Positions 44,765-56,940 are shown, numbered from the stretch's first letter. The stretch: 64,000 nt of DNA from Maratus speciosus (GCA_963932465.1 OZ010799.1:281401083-281465082); one strand, 5' to 3'. Notes: generated by a model from the letters alone, not told the origin. Numbers and translations: made by a program.

Positions 44765-45437
44765 CTAGAGGGTCTCCGTACTCCTGCTCGCTACGCTCAC
44801 CAACCCCCCGCGTATTCACTTCGCGATTCAATTCGGTATCACGAAGCAATCCCTATTTTCTAGCCAACCCCAGACGTAATTCTTTCGCGCTTCCATTGTG
44901 TATCGCTTCGCGCTCCTTTATTTTCTATGCATTCAGTTTTTAGATTCCACTTGGTAAAAACGCACTCATCGCTAATTCGTAGTTACAGTAAATAATCTTA
45001 TTGTATAAATCTCTTCTCCTCTGAAATTTTAACTTCACCGCCTTTTTTCCACTTACATATGTGTGTAAAATTATACATATAGTGTTACGAATATTGTAAA
45101 TAGTTAGTGTTTGTGCTTAAAAATAATGTAAATAGTTCAATTGTGCTCTATGCATAAGCTAATATTATTTTTATTCGCATTGAAATATTTCAATTTGTTG
45201 ATTTTCTGCAAGCAAGTAAACCCTATTGTATTTCTAGAGGAGTCTATGGAAATTTGGCGAAATACTGGAAATAGCGCCAAGTTGGCGACAAACTTGGCGA
45301 CGTTTGGCGACAGAGCTGGGTCCCCTCCCCCCTTATAGCGTCAGAAAGCTCTGACCAATCAGAATCATTTTGCGGTATCTACGCAGATTTCCATTGGTCC
45401 ATTTCCAAAGCATTACTTTTTTTTATATATAGAAGGA
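44765..45437 (-). mobile_element. Short non-autonomous Helitron
   Basis: Minus strand: starts TCCTTCTATATATAAAAAAA after A (45437) and ends GGAGACCCTCTAG at 44765, followed by T. The 3' side has GAGCGTAGCGAGC upstream of a decayed hairpin, as in the copies at 7852 and 51863. No coding sequence. Confidence 0.75.
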
Positions 45438-45918
45438 TTAAACAAAATAATTTGAAACAGATACTTTACTTAATAAAATATATTTTGATTCTTTGTGATC
45501 TTGATGTATTGAAATGTTCTACAATTTTAACAGTATTCTGCACGATTTTTCTTAGAAGCATGTAATTTTTCACCCGTATTTAGAGTTAGATACCGCAAGT
45601 TTTAAAGAGTAATTATTCACCTTTTTAATAAGAAACTTCTGTAATTATATAAGGGGAATATTTTTGTTTAAATATAGTAGTTTAAAAAAACTGAATTCAT
45701 TTCATGAATGTTAAATTTTACTAGATTCGTATAAGCGTTCCTGTATAGCGTAGGGTTAACAATATTTGATTAACATACGCCTCAGCTACTCATATATATC
45801 TGTGGCAAATAAATTTAACATCCCAAGAAAATTAAAATTGTCTAAAAGTTAATACAGATTCATCTTAAAAAAATCCCTGATATTACAAATTTCACAATTT
45901 AATTTATTTTTCTTTATG

Positions 45919-46139
45919 TTAACCCCTACAAGGGCGGTGGTTCATTTTTGGACCACCTAATTATAATTTCTAAATACTACATTGACATCAGAATAGTGGA
46001 AAGAAAACTTACGTTTTATTAATTACGTGAACAAAAGCTTTTGCTTATTTTGAAATAAATTTGTTTGAAGTAAATTCTGGTGTCGTTCACTCATTTCAGC
46101 ATTTTACGAACAGAAGTACCTTGCCCCTGAAAGGATTAA
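45919..46139. mobile_element. TTAA-target MITE, family 2
   Basis: TTAA at both ends; starts CCCCTACAAGGGCGG, then GTGGTTCATTTTTGGACCAC, and ends GCCCCTGAAAGGA. A second copy is at 60965-61207 and a right end at about 22750-22787. Confidence 0.85.
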
Positions 46140-47764
46140 CTGGATTATTTTTCAATGCAGCTCTCTTTTTATACATTCTAACTTTTTGTAAGATTATTTT
46201 AATATATTGTCTTACATTAAGTTCTTTATTGTTTAATATTGCACGCTTATCTTTTATCTAGCTCAAGAAATTATTTTATATATAAGATAAATAAATCAAC
46301 AAATACTATAAAATAATCTACGTATAATAAACTTTTTTTTAAGCACTTCTTATCTTAAATACAACAACTAACATATTGCGACCGTTACTATAAAGTTTGA
46401 TAGTTTAAAAGTAATTTTTGCACATTTTTTAAAGAAAAGTCTTATAATTTTCTTTTCACTAAGAAATGTTTTGACATTTTCAAAAATACAGTACAATAAC
46501 TGTAGCCTAAACATACCATTATTTTTTTGTAAAAATAGAGATATAATTCTTCTAGTTGTCCTTTCGAATTAGAGGAAGAACATCACACACCAAGATAGGT
46601 GTCACAAAAGAATAGAAATAAACATTCTACTAATAAAGTATGTTTTAACTTCAGTCTCTTAAAATACACCAGTTTTCACAGCATTTATGTTTTTAAAGTA
46701 AGGAAATCATATTTCTTTAAATAAATGCTTCTTTATCTATTTCCACGGTAAAATGGTTGAGTGTTCTTTATAGCTTCTGTTTTATAAAGCTTCAGAGAAA
46801 ACTCGCCTTTACATTCGAGTAAAGTTAACGCATAATTTCACACATTTACTGTTTAAAAAGTTTAGAAAAACATTTTTATCGCATCAAAATATTTTTTAAA
46901 TAATGTTAATTAGCAATATTTTACGCACAATTTAAAATTCATGATTTTCCATTTCTTTTTCCCCGACATACTTTTGCATATTCTGAAGCACAATATAATG
47001 TCAATAGTATTACTCTTTGTATTTCAGTGTATGGACTATTAATATTTATGGAAAAGTTTTATGACATCTTTCACTTCTCCGTGAAAATTAGAAAAAGGAC
47101 GTGGAATTTCAGAAATAAGTTACTAAATAATGGAAATAATAATTCCCCTAACAAAAGATATTGCAAATTTTATCTTTCAGATTATACCAATTATCATAGC
47201 AAAAAGTACTGTACACTTTTTTTTTGTACTAGAACGGCCGTAACGGTCATTTTAATTGGAAAGAATAAATATTTGAATTTGAACCAGATATTACCTAATA
47301 AAATTAATGAATTATATACCACACAGAAATAAGTTAAATGAATTAAAAAAGTATTGAAAAATAAATTAAGTAGTATTAAATAAATGAAATATGATATGAG
47401 GTATATTTATATCACTTTAGTTAAATTTCCGGTCGTTGTAGTATTCAAAAAGTAAATGAAAGGCACTTGAATAAATGCATGTTTATTTAGCCGCCCGAAA
47501 AATGTGAATTTGTGGGTTTTCTTCTAAATTTTAAGTTGTACAACATTGAAGAAAAAATTGCTTTTAGATGCAGATATATTTTAAAATAATCGAGACATAC
47601 ACTCCGTAAACTTTTCTGAAATCATTGCTTTCCTTTACAAAAGTACTTTTTTTTTATTGATATCATTCATTATAATTCATAAAAATGTCTAGAAGAGTGC
47701 CTTTATATTTGCAAAATATGTTTGTTTACATTGCATTCAAGGTGCATGTGGTTGCTTGCTATAT
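46140..47764. other. Unassigned AT-rich DNA
   Basis: No repeat partner or gene recognised. A 101-codon frame at 47027-47332 has no recognisable family and a composition expected of AT-rich non-coding DNA. Confidence 0.35.
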
Positions 47765-48001
47765 TTAACACGTTCACGCCGGCGCAGTGGGTCACACTCG
47801 ACTGACTGAGAGTTGTCAAATCTCCGGCTTTTTGCCCACCACTATTATTTTAGAGAAAATGTTGTTCCTTTAAATCGCCCAATTGTTCTAATTAAATAAA
47901 ACAATATTTTCTGTATTAAAATACTGGTATCCAAAAAGCCGCAGACTTGGCAGCTTCGAGACAGTCAAGTGTGACATACCGCGCCGGCGTGAACGTGTTA
48001 A
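47765..48001. mobile_element. TTAA-target foldback MITE, family 3
   Basis: TTAA flanks (47765-47768, 47998-48001) enclose inverted ends CACGTTCACGCCGGCGCAGT and CACGTTCACGCCGGCGCGGT. The GC-rich ends contrast with the AT-rich middle. Confidence 0.95.
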
Positions 48002-48003
48002 AG

Positions 48004-48183
48004 TACCGTAATTTCCTGCGAATAATCCTCGGATCAAACAATGATGTTTCGGCCCAGAAATGATTTTAAATAAAATGTAACTTATCAGATCGTAGTAAGT
48101 ATTTGTGTTCAATTACTAAATAAAGATTCTGGATCCAAAGAGAAATGTTTGATCCGCGGATTATACGACGGAAATTACGATAC
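48004..48183. mobile_element. Palindromic MITE, TACCGTAATTTCC ends
   Basis: Ends TACCGTAATTTCCTGCGAAT and, reversed, TATCGTAATTTCCGTCGTAT continue as inverted repeats through CGGATCAAACA. The start resembles the pogo-like terminus at 30166. Confidence 0.8.
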
Positions 48184-48195
48184 ATAAACTTATAA

Positions 48196-48395
48196 CGAGG
48201 CTAACGAGAAAGACAGGCTACCACGTTGCATTCCACGTATCTTTTTTTTTTTTTTTTTTTTACAGACCACTGGAGCCACGTGATGCTCGAATGAACCAAT
48301 GAAGGTATGCGGAAAGAGCATCTCGTCAACATAGCGGTCTGTAAAAAATGATACGTGGGATGCACCGCTTTAGCCTGTCTTTTTCGTTAGCCTCG
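48196..48395. mobile_element. 200-bp foldback element, CGAGGCTAACG ends
   Basis: Inverted arms start CGAGGCTAACGAGAAAGACA and CGAGGCTAACGAAAAAGACA and extend through CCACGTATC and CAGACC. A related copy is at 61723-61877. A T22 run lies in the left arm. Confidence 0.85.
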
Positions 48396-48399
48396 AACT

Positions 48400-49150
48400 T
48401 TTAAGAATTACCCAGGAAACAACCAATATCTTTTTATGTTTACAAAATTTGTAATTAATATTCAAATCACAGAAAGGGTTCTCGCCTTGTTTAACTCTTT
48501 GATTACAGACCATGTCTGGCGAATATTTTTATATTTAATCGTATACTACAGTTTCGAAGAATTTTCTTTGCGCTGCATTTCTCTTCAAAACATCCTATGG
48601 TCTAATCAAAATTAACCTCTAGCGCTCTGTGACGTACGCAGCGTACGTCATGATATTTTTTGCATTTCCGACAATGGGGTACGGAGATGACATCATGATA
48701 CCTGGCTGAGTTTTTAATCAGACATTCCGAACTCTCCCCAGAAAGTTTTAACTATTATTTTTGCTTTACACTTTTTATTTTAGCCCCCGGTACGGTATGC
48801 TATTTCTTTCTCCCAGCTCATTTTGTCTCCAAAAAATAACGTTACCTTACAGAAACTAGGCGTAAACAAAAAAGATGTATCATACTACGATTAAATGCTC
48901 TGTGGCAATTTTTTAAATTTCTAAACATAGCAAATTTTTAATGTTTATACCGTCGTATTCGGAAAAAAAGTACTTTTAAACACAATTTGTTTGAAAAATG
49001 TAAAAACGTAGTTTCAAAAAGTTGTGGAACAATATTTGGTAAGAGTTAAATTTTAAGAAATTAATGCAAAAACACAGCAAAACGAGACCAGGAAAAATAA
49101 AGCATCTATTATACAATGTAAATGATTATTCAAAATTCCATATATCAAAA
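48400..49150. other. Unassigned; contains short GACGTACGC palindrome
   Basis: GACGTACGC-A-GCGTACGTC at 48631-48649 is a perfect 9-bp-arm palindrome. No gene recognised. Confidence 0.4.
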
Positions 49151-49154
49151 AGTG

Positions 49155-49186
49155 ATATAATTGTCTGAGCGAAGCGAAGGCTAATA
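49155..49186. repeat. Short dispersed repeat, possible Helitron 3' end
   Basis: ATATAATTGTCTGAGCGAAG followed by CGAAGGCTAAT recurs at 62153-62184. The CTAA-T end fits a Helitron terminus (CTRR|T), but no matching 5' end was identified. Confidence 0.45.
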
Positions 49187-49798
49187 CAAAACACAGTATT
49201 ACTTTCCGGTCAAAAACAGCTACGATGGATATTAAAACCTTTCGTAAAACCTTTCGTCAAGCATAACTCAAAAAATATTTGTCGGATTTCGGTTCTGTTT
49301 TTACCAGAAGGTACCTATGAGGGTAACCTACTGAATGCACCTATTATGAAAAAAAAGTTCCAATTCGTTTAAAAATTATATTAAAAAAACTGATAAAAAA
49401 GCACAATTTATCTGCATACGTCACGGAAATTTAGTGTATGCCATTTTAACCGGCTGGATGTTTTCGTAGAAAACCGAATTATAGCACATGGAGCAAAGAA
49501 AATATGACCGCACTAATATTAAAGTGCAAAAAAACATATTTAAATTTAATCAAACAGGAAAATAAAACTGGATTTTTTTTTTCTATTTCAAAGAAAAAAG
49601 CCATAATAACGTAGGATTTCAGATTTTACGATAATCTACCCAATAGCATTTTTTAATCGCCAAAAGCAACCAGCATTTATATTTTGCGTGTGAAAATTTG
49701 AAACAGTTATTTTAAGTTTAAATAAACACTTTTTATTTGTGGCATCATTTATTCTTAATTTATTTATTTTTGTCTTTTTAGTATTTTAAATGAAATTT

Positions 49799-50127
49799 GG
49801 GTGCTTGTTAGTTATCCCGTCGACCAATTTCGCTAAATTATATAAATCGCCAAACCACCCGACAAATTATACAAATTGACAAAATTTTTATTTTAAATAA
49901 CTTTTTTAAAAATAACTTAATATTAAAACTAAATAACTTAAATATTTTAAAGAACAAATAAATTAGTGTAACATTAATAAAATACAAATAAAATATCGAA
50001 ATTAAAATCACTTGATGACGTAAACACGTGTTGTCAAGTGAATGTGACATTTACGATCAACCATTATTGGCATTTAATCTTACAATTTGGCGACAGTAAT
50101 TTGGTCGACGTGATAACTAACAAGTAC
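49799..50127. mobile_element. Inverted-repeat element, CTTGTTAGTTATC ends
   Basis: Left CTTGTTAGTTATCCCGTCGA and reversed right CTTGTTAGTTATCACGTCGA are inverted repeats. A partial copy with CCCGTCGACCAATTTTGCCA lies at 52067-52235 inside a Helitron. Confidence 0.8.
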
Positions 50128-50295
50128 CGAAATTTGTACTTTTCCAGAATAGGCGTCTTATAGGTAAAGAAAATGGGTTTGGCGAGAGAAGTAAACTTTT
50201 CATGCATATTTTCTGGTAACCTACTCATTCTTTCATGTACCCAAGCAATTTTTTAAGGATTTAAACAATTAATTTAGTGTAAACAAGACATTTAC

Positions 50296-50631
50296 GCACA
50301 GATGTCACATGCGCACCACGTTGGCGCGATTTTTTTCTGACGCTAATGTCATATACGCACCAGGGTACTTAACTGGCGCCAAAGTGTCGTTATTTTGCTT
50401 GATGGTAACCTAGATGTTGTTGTTTATTTATTAATAAATTGTTTATTTACTTTTATTTACCTTTTTTAATTATATAAATTGTTTTGTTCTATAGTTATTA
50501 ATTAAACTTTTTTTATTTATTGTTATTCTCTTTTTAAAAATATATATGTAACTGGAATTCGAAAACGAGGTTTTCGCCAATTGGCGTCAGAAAAAAATCG
50601 CGCCAACGTGGTGCGTATGTGACATCTGTGC
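50296..50631. mobile_element. 336-bp MITE with ~47-bp near-perfect inverted ends
   Basis: Both ends read GCACAGATGTCACAT then CGCACCACGTTGGCGCG and TTTTTTTCTGACGC, differing at about one base. The high similarity of the ends suggests recent activity. Confidence 0.9.
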
Positions 50632-50753
50632 CAAAAAGGTTTATATTTATTTGTAAAAAATAAACATAAACGTTCATCGGGTTTGTAATAAATTGTCAGG
50701 TTTGTATGTTTTTGTAACAAATCTCACTTTCTGCAGCCAAAACTGCATAAAGC

Positions 50754-50757
<4 letters not shown>

Positions 50758-50783
<26 letters not shown>
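50758..50783. repeat. Poly(A) tract
   Basis: Uninterrupted A run. Confidence 0.9.
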
Positions 50784-50784
<1 letters not shown>

Positions 50785-51275
50785 CGCCAATGCAAAGTAA
50801 TGTTGTAAAAGTACAGTGCAATTAGTTAAAAACGTGTATTTTAAATGGAATGAATGAAAGCTTTATATTTTAAATGAAATGAATGCAAGTTGAATATATT
50901 GTATGGAAAAATATTGTCAATTTATCACCTGTGCTTAACTAACTTAAAAGTATCAATATTGCAATTGGTACATACTGCAAAATGAAGCAATTATGTTATA
51001 ACCACTCTTCGTGCAAGAAAAATGGACAATAATTTGTATTCAGATACACAGGCAAGGTTGACGTCAAACAAGAGTAATACTAACAGCAGCATTGTTATAA
51101 CGGACTGAAGTTATAACAGCTAAGTAATAATGGCTTTAAGCACACATACCACACAAGCAGATTTTTACATATGTTGTGAGTGAAGCTCGATCATCAAGGT
51201 GCTAATTATTCATACAAGCAACCGTTACATAACGAAAGTTTAAAATTTAAATGAAAATATATGCAATCTTGCATC

Positions 51276-51372
51276 CCCCCCCCCCCAAAAAAAAAAAAAA
51301 ATAAAATAAAATAAAAAATAAAATAAAATAAAAAATAAATAAAAAATAAATAAATAATAAAAAATAAAATGT
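51276..51372. repeat. C11-A15 run and AAATA/AATA low-complexity repeat
   Basis: A C run, an A run, then AAAATA and AAATAA repeats. Confidence 0.9.
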
Positions 51373-51789
51373 TACAGCAATGAAATTTAATTGGAGTTAA
51401 GCGAAGCTTTTTAAAATACGATATTGGTTGAAAACCAGATTACGGAATATTCCTATAATATTTGAATTAATCATGGTACATTTTTTTTAGCCCGGTTCAG
51501 ATTTTGCCAAGAGTATTTTATTTTTATTTTTTGTCAAAAGCCGCATTTTTTCCCCGCAAGTGTAACTTGTGTTGATGTTGAAATAAATGTTTTAACTTAT
51601 CCTATTATCTCTTCTTATTATTTTTATTTAAATGAGTCAAATCGTGTTTATAAATTTATTTAATGTGTATTTTAAATTAAAAGAATGCATTACGAAAGAT
51701 GGCGATAAGAACAATATTTGACGATTTATCAATTACGCTTACCTAAATGCTTTATTACCATGTGTTTAATTCCCTTCTTGGAATTTCAT

Positions 51790-51862
51790 TGTTATATGGA
51801 CTTTGCTTTTTTAAAAAAGCCTGACGCAATTCGAGTTTAAGAAAGTGAGATTTTTTGTCAAA
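51790..51862 (+). repeat. Left flank of Helitron, dispersed repeat
   Basis: TTTTTTAAAAAAGCCTGACGC to TTTTTTGTCAAA matches 6970-7038. The right continuation is 53311-53365. Confidence 0.75.
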
Positions 51863-53310
51863 CTAGGGGGCTCGGCCCCCTACGAGCTACGCTCGCCAAC
51901 CCCCGTCCAGACACCGTAGACTCTAAATGCACGCTAATTTGATCGGCTTTAAAAAGATTTCGAAAGATTGAATTATAATTTAAAAAACAGTGGCGATCTC
52001 TCTATAAACGGATTTCTATTCATTTCTCTTTGATTGGGGAATTTTAACGCCAAATCCGTTGCGGTACTACTTGATTATCCCGTCGACCAATTTTGCCAAA
52101 TTATATAAATCGCCAAATTATACAAATTGACATAATTTTTATTTTAAATAACGAAAAAACAAATAAATTAGTACAACATTAATAAAAATACAAATAAAAC
52201 GTCGAAATAAAAATAACTTGATGACGTAGACACGTGTAACAACATTTCAAAATAAGCTAATATAAAAGGAATTAAGTAAACAGAGTCTTTGTCTCCTGGT
52301 ATTTTTTAACAAAGTGAAAAGAAAGTTCTTTTAAATGAGACATTTTAAATTAATCGTTTTTAATCTGACGTAATTTTGACCAAACTATTCTTTCTCTTTT
52401 TAATATTCACGTGAAAATGCTTGTGTTAGAAATGAAATATTAATTGCTCTTTTCTAACAAAAATAGTTGAAAAGTATCCTCTTAAAATATCAAATAAATG
52501 TCTAGCGCAATTTCTAAATTTAAACCGTTTTGCAATATTATTTTGTGTCCATTTTATGAAATAACTGTAATGTGACGTAAATATGACGTAATTTCTCCTA
52601 TTTAAGACTTCTAACGCATGTTAATAAATTTATTGTTTTACAAATTCCTTTCTCTCTTAAAATTCACGTGTAATTATAGTTTTTATGACGTAATTTTTAA
52701 TAAGTTCCTGCTTTTTTTACATAATTATTTAATTCTAATTCCAAATGTTTTTTTTCTGTTTATAATAGTCCCGTGTAAATAAATTTTTAATTTATTTACA
52801 CGTATAAATATATTTTTTTTTGAAGCAAACATTATTGTTTCCGCTGTTTATACAGTTGGCAACAGTTTAAATTAATATCACTTTCTAAAATCTGTTAAAA
52901 ATATCTCTAGAAATGCTGAAAATCTGAATTTAAAATAGAAATAAAACCTCAAAAAATTAGTCAAAATAAAAAAATTAATGCAACCTGCACTCCGGCAAAT
53001 TCTAACGCATAAAATGATCTAAAAATGATTAAATTCCTATGAACAGTTTTTGCTCCTATAAAACTTTTTTAGTGGAACGATTTTGTCCAACTTTAGCATT
53101 AAATATCTCTTAAAATAATTCTTCGATCTGAAAACTGTCTGCATCAGCGTGTTTATCAAACATTTCTGTATAATACTACCGATTTTCATATTTTTGTATG
53201 CATTATTTTTCTTAATATTAACGAAGAAAGACCTCCGGTCACAAAAAATTCAAAACCGGCGGCGGCGGCGGCGGTGACAGCGGTAGTTACTTTTTTTTAG
53301 AATAGAGAGA
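51863..53310 (-). mobile_element. Non-autonomous Helitron with validated ends
   Basis: Minus strand: starts TCTCTCTATTCTAAAAAAAA at 53310 (A upstream) and ends GCGTAGCTCGTAGGGGGCCG, AGCCCCCTAG at 51863 (T downstream). The GGGGGC/GCCCCC hairpin adjoins CTAG. Joining the two flanks reproduces an uninterrupted paralogous repeat at 7020-7060, which fixes both ends. It includes a (GGC)n run at 53258-53274 and a partial copy of the 49799 element. No coding sequence recognised. Confidence 0.92.
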
Positions 53311-53390
53311 TGATATAAACGACTATGAAAATAAAAACTGAATAAGTATTATACTGGTTTATATATGTATTTTAAAAAATGCAAAAATGT

Positions 53391-55170
53391 CGGTATGAAA
53401 CAACGAATAGGTTGTCCGAAAGTACTTGTAAATGTGTTCCTTTTCTAGGCTATTCTATCTCTTGCCAGGGCCCTTAATAGAGGGAAGAGCAGGTTTAAAA
53501 TTGATATGGATTTTTTTTTAGGTTCACTAATCTAGATATTTCATCATTTGAATTAGTAACTATTATATGGCCAATTAAAGATAGTATCTCATTTTCTATA
53601 CTTGCAACAAGTTATTATTAAATCTATGTTTTCGGCAATATCGCCCAGACTAATCCCTCTGAGGGAAGTCCGAGTTAGAAATGTAGTAGTAGCAATCACA
53701 AAAGGAATGAAAATGAATAACACTTATATTTGGGAACTTTTAATCAGGGTCAGTATCCCAGAAAGTAAAACACAATTAATTTCTAATTAAGAAAAGCATG
53801 TATTGAATTTATCCCTTTAGTGCGCAGCTTTGCATCTGTGCCAACAACAGTGTTTTGAATTTAATAGATCTTTTTTAAATTCTTATATACCTAATTCATA
53901 CCAGAAAATTAAAATAGCAATATATGCTTTATTTAATAAATTACATTTCGTATTTAAAAAAAGCGAATTAACCATTGAAACTTTCTGTTGTTAAGTCAGA
54001 TTCACTAAACTACATAATTTCTAGTACATATTCTATCATGGGAATTAAAGGATTAAGGTTAAGTTAAAAAAAATAATTAATTATATAAAATAAGGTATTT
54101 GGGGACATACGTATTAAAATATTTTTCAATTTGGAATATCTTACCGTAAAACAACCACACGATTGTAGTTTTTACTTGTATTGCAGATGTGCAACGGAAG
54201 AAAAGATTGACGTATTATAGGAAAAATATATCTCTGATTTTTTTCATTATTTTTCCTGTGCAACAAATCTTTCAGAGAATCATATATAATATTTTCGAAA
54301 CAAAATAGAAAATCGCGCGTTTAAGTGTTAAGAGCTATTTCTCAAATTGCTCAATCAATTGTGATGATGAATTTACTAGAAATAAAAAAAACCAAAATAA
54401 AATAAATAAACAGAACTAAGCAAAGCTTCTAAATTTCATGAAAAATTATGAATGGAAATTTTAATTAATAGCAAATTGACATAAAACAGTATTTACTAAT
54501 TCCATAGATAAATTCTGAACACATAGATATAACGCCAGCATATTAACTTAAAACTGAGAAGCACATAGAGTTACAGCAAACATACAGTTTGAAGTTAATT
54601 TAACCAATTGTAAATAGGTACAAAAATAAATAAATAAAATTTATATTGAAACAATCATAAAACTAGAAAACAGGGATTCCGCTTTTTCATAATTTAGTGT
54701 CGCCCCCCTCAATGAAAAAAAAATGTATATATAAATAGTACAAAACATATTTCAATTTTAAGACTTACAGCACACGCTTTTATTTTATGTAAAATGACGT
54801 CCTTCGCAACCGCTTAAGAATTCCACATTTACGATCCATTCTTAAACATCCACAGTAAAGTAGGCATAGGACGTCACTATCGCGAAATAATACACATATG
54901 CAGCAAAAAGATGCCGTCATTAAACTCGACAAACAACTCGACAAAAAATACGACTATCTCCTGATTCACAAGCTTTCATTTGTTCGTAACATTAATATAG
55001 ATATGCTTAAAATTAAATACAGTTTATAATAGCTCCATGTTTTAACAGAAATATTTCGTTTATATTTTTTCCAAAATAACACGTATTTTTAATAACATTT
55101 TCTTTCGGTTGTTATGAAAAGAGGGAAACAAAAATATATAATTAATATTTTACAACTATTTTTTCTTACT
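53391..55170. other. Mostly unassigned; degenerate TTAA-like ends
   Basis: TCCCTTTAGTGCGCAGCTTT at about 53811 and GGAATTAAAGGATTAA at about 54040 could be ends of a decayed TTAA element, but the pair does not match well. Nothing else recognised. Confidence 0.3.
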
Positions 55171-55224
55171 TTCGACAGAAATGGAGTACTTCCGTTGCCA
55201 ATATTAAGCAAATGACTCCAAAAA

Positions 55225-55350
55225 CTACAAAAAAATTAATATTTCAAAAATAAATGGAGATGCACTTTTCAAACAAATTGCATTTGAAAGGACTTTTTTT
55301 TTTCCAATACGACGTTATAAAAATTGAAAATGTGCGATGCTTAGAAGTTT
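55225..55350. repeat. Dispersed repeat, also at 39960-40075
   Basis: Shared blocks TCAAACAAATTGCATTTGAA and GATGCTTAGAAGTTTAA. Confidence 0.6.
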
Positions 55351-55650
55351 AAAATATTGCTGTAGAATATTTAAACGTACTGCTTTGTTTTACGGTTGCC
55401 TTCTGTAACGTAACGTTATTTTTTGAAGACGAAACAAAAAAAGCTGGGAGAAAGAAATAGCATACTGCAACGGGGGTAATACGCACACACACATATATGT
55501 ATATAAATATGTATATATATACAGGGTGTTTCATAAAATATGGGCAAAACTTTTAGAGATGATAGTACACATCAAAACAAACAATTTTCATCGCAGAATG
55601 TATGGTCTGAAATTAAACGAAAGGTGCTAGATGCAGCCAAAGGATATATT

Positions 55651-55850
55651 CAGTGTTGCTAGAGGGCTACTTTTTTTTTTTTTTTTAATTCAGATTTACT
55701 GATTGGTACAACTAATTTGAAATGGTAAAATTCCCCTTGTTTTAGCCTTAATTAATATGTCATTAAATAAAGCGATGTTTACAATTTTAAAAAAACTGGT
55801 GTCGATCAAGGAATCTGAATTTAAAAAATAGTAGCGCACTGGCAACACTG
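55651..55850. mobile_element. hAT-like foldback MITE (copy 2)
   Basis: CAGTGTTGCTAGAGGGCTAC to GGCAACACTG, flanked by GATATATT and GATATGTT, which match at seven of eight positions as an 8-bp target duplication. Confidence 0.9.
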
Positions 55851-56202
55851 GATATGTTTCATGCGAGGCAAAAGCAAACAAAGAACGAATAAGTGACAAA
55901 AGCAATATGGGAAAACCCCTCTCCGTACAATCGTTGAGACTCTGAGCCATTTCCCTTCCCAGTTCTATAAATAAAATGCATATCGGCATTTACCCTATTA
56001 GTGAAGGGCATCATCTTCCGTTACGTTCCTATTGCGATTGACAATTTCACACTCGGATCAGCTGCTTTTATGTATTAATTTAGGCGAAATTTTGCATACG
56101 CGTTCTTCTTCTTCCCCGTGTCACATTTGCATGCTATTAGTGTCATTCTTCTCCCGATAACTGCAAATAGCAATGGAGCTTTAACGATTTCATGGGCCAA
56201 GT

Positions 56203-56408
56203 CAGTGTTGCAAGTGAGCTACTTTTTTAAAATTGATTTTTTTTTATTGCCACCAGTCTTTTAAAACTGATAATTCGTCATGTTTTCACCTTATTTTAAT
56301 CTGTCATTAAATAAGTCGAATTTCGCTATTTCAAAAAAAAAAAAAAAAAAAAAAATGGTGACGATCAATAAATCTGAATTTTAAAAAAGTAACATACTGG
56401 GAAAACTG
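56203..56408. mobile_element. hAT-like foldback MITE (copy 3)
   Basis: CAGTGTTGCAAGTGAGCTAC to GGGAAAACTG, flanked by GGCCAAGT and GACCAAGT (seven of eight). An A run lies at 56333-56355. Confidence 0.88.
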
Positions 56409-56541
56409 GACCAAGTTTTTAAATGTGCCAGCACTTTTACGTTTTATTGCCGACCCTGCATTCTTTGATGAAATTTTTTTGTTTGGATGTGTAGTATCAC
56501 CTCTTAAAGTTTTGCCCATCTTTTCTGAAACACCCTCTATT

Positions 56542-56544
<3 letters not shown>

Positions 56545-56572
<28 letters not shown>
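56545..56572. repeat. (TA)n microsatellite
   Basis: TA run between two TA-target elements. Confidence 0.9.
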
Positions 56573-56573
<1 letters not shown>

Positions 56574-56928
56574 CCGGGTGTCCTAAAAAGGACTGACTGA
56601 TTTTAACATTCAATTACTTGTAAACGGTGGCTGCGATCAATAGACACTAAATTCAGGCTCGATTTTTTGTACTTCGTGGCCCGCTCAATACATTTCCATC
56701 TCCTTTTTTCCGCATGGAACAAGAGAAAGGACCAAAAATCGAGCCTGTATTTAGCGACTATTGCTTACAACGCCATCTATTGTTTGTAATTCGAACTAAA
56801 ATCGAAAATCACTGTAATAAAACTTTTGACCTTATGCATAACCCTCCTGCAAGAAATTTTTAAATATCTGTCACCGTTTGCAAGTTATTGAATTTTAAAA
56901 TCAGTCAGTCCTTTTTAGGACACCCGGT
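56573..56928. mobile_element. Foldback element, ACCGGGTGTCC ends (copy B)
   Basis: ACCGGGTGTCCTAAAAAGGA and its reverse complement bound the element; AAATCGAGCCTG and CGCCATCTATTG blocks match copies A and C. Confidence 0.9.
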
Positions 56929-56940
56929 ATATATATGTAT

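Larger units (their letters stand above)
55522..56537. mobile_element. Inverted-repeat element, CAGGGTGTTTC ends, TA target
   Basis: Ends CAGGGTGTTTCATAAAATAT and, reversed, GAGGGTGTTTCAGAAAAGAT continue as inverted repeats for ~48 bp (ATGGGCAAAACTTT). TA flanks both sides. Two hAT-like MITEs are nested inside. No coding sequence. Confidence 0.85.

Noticed and set aside
47027..47332. 101-codon open frame
   Set aside because: Asn/Lys/Tyr-rich composition, no motif, no homologous copy in the window.
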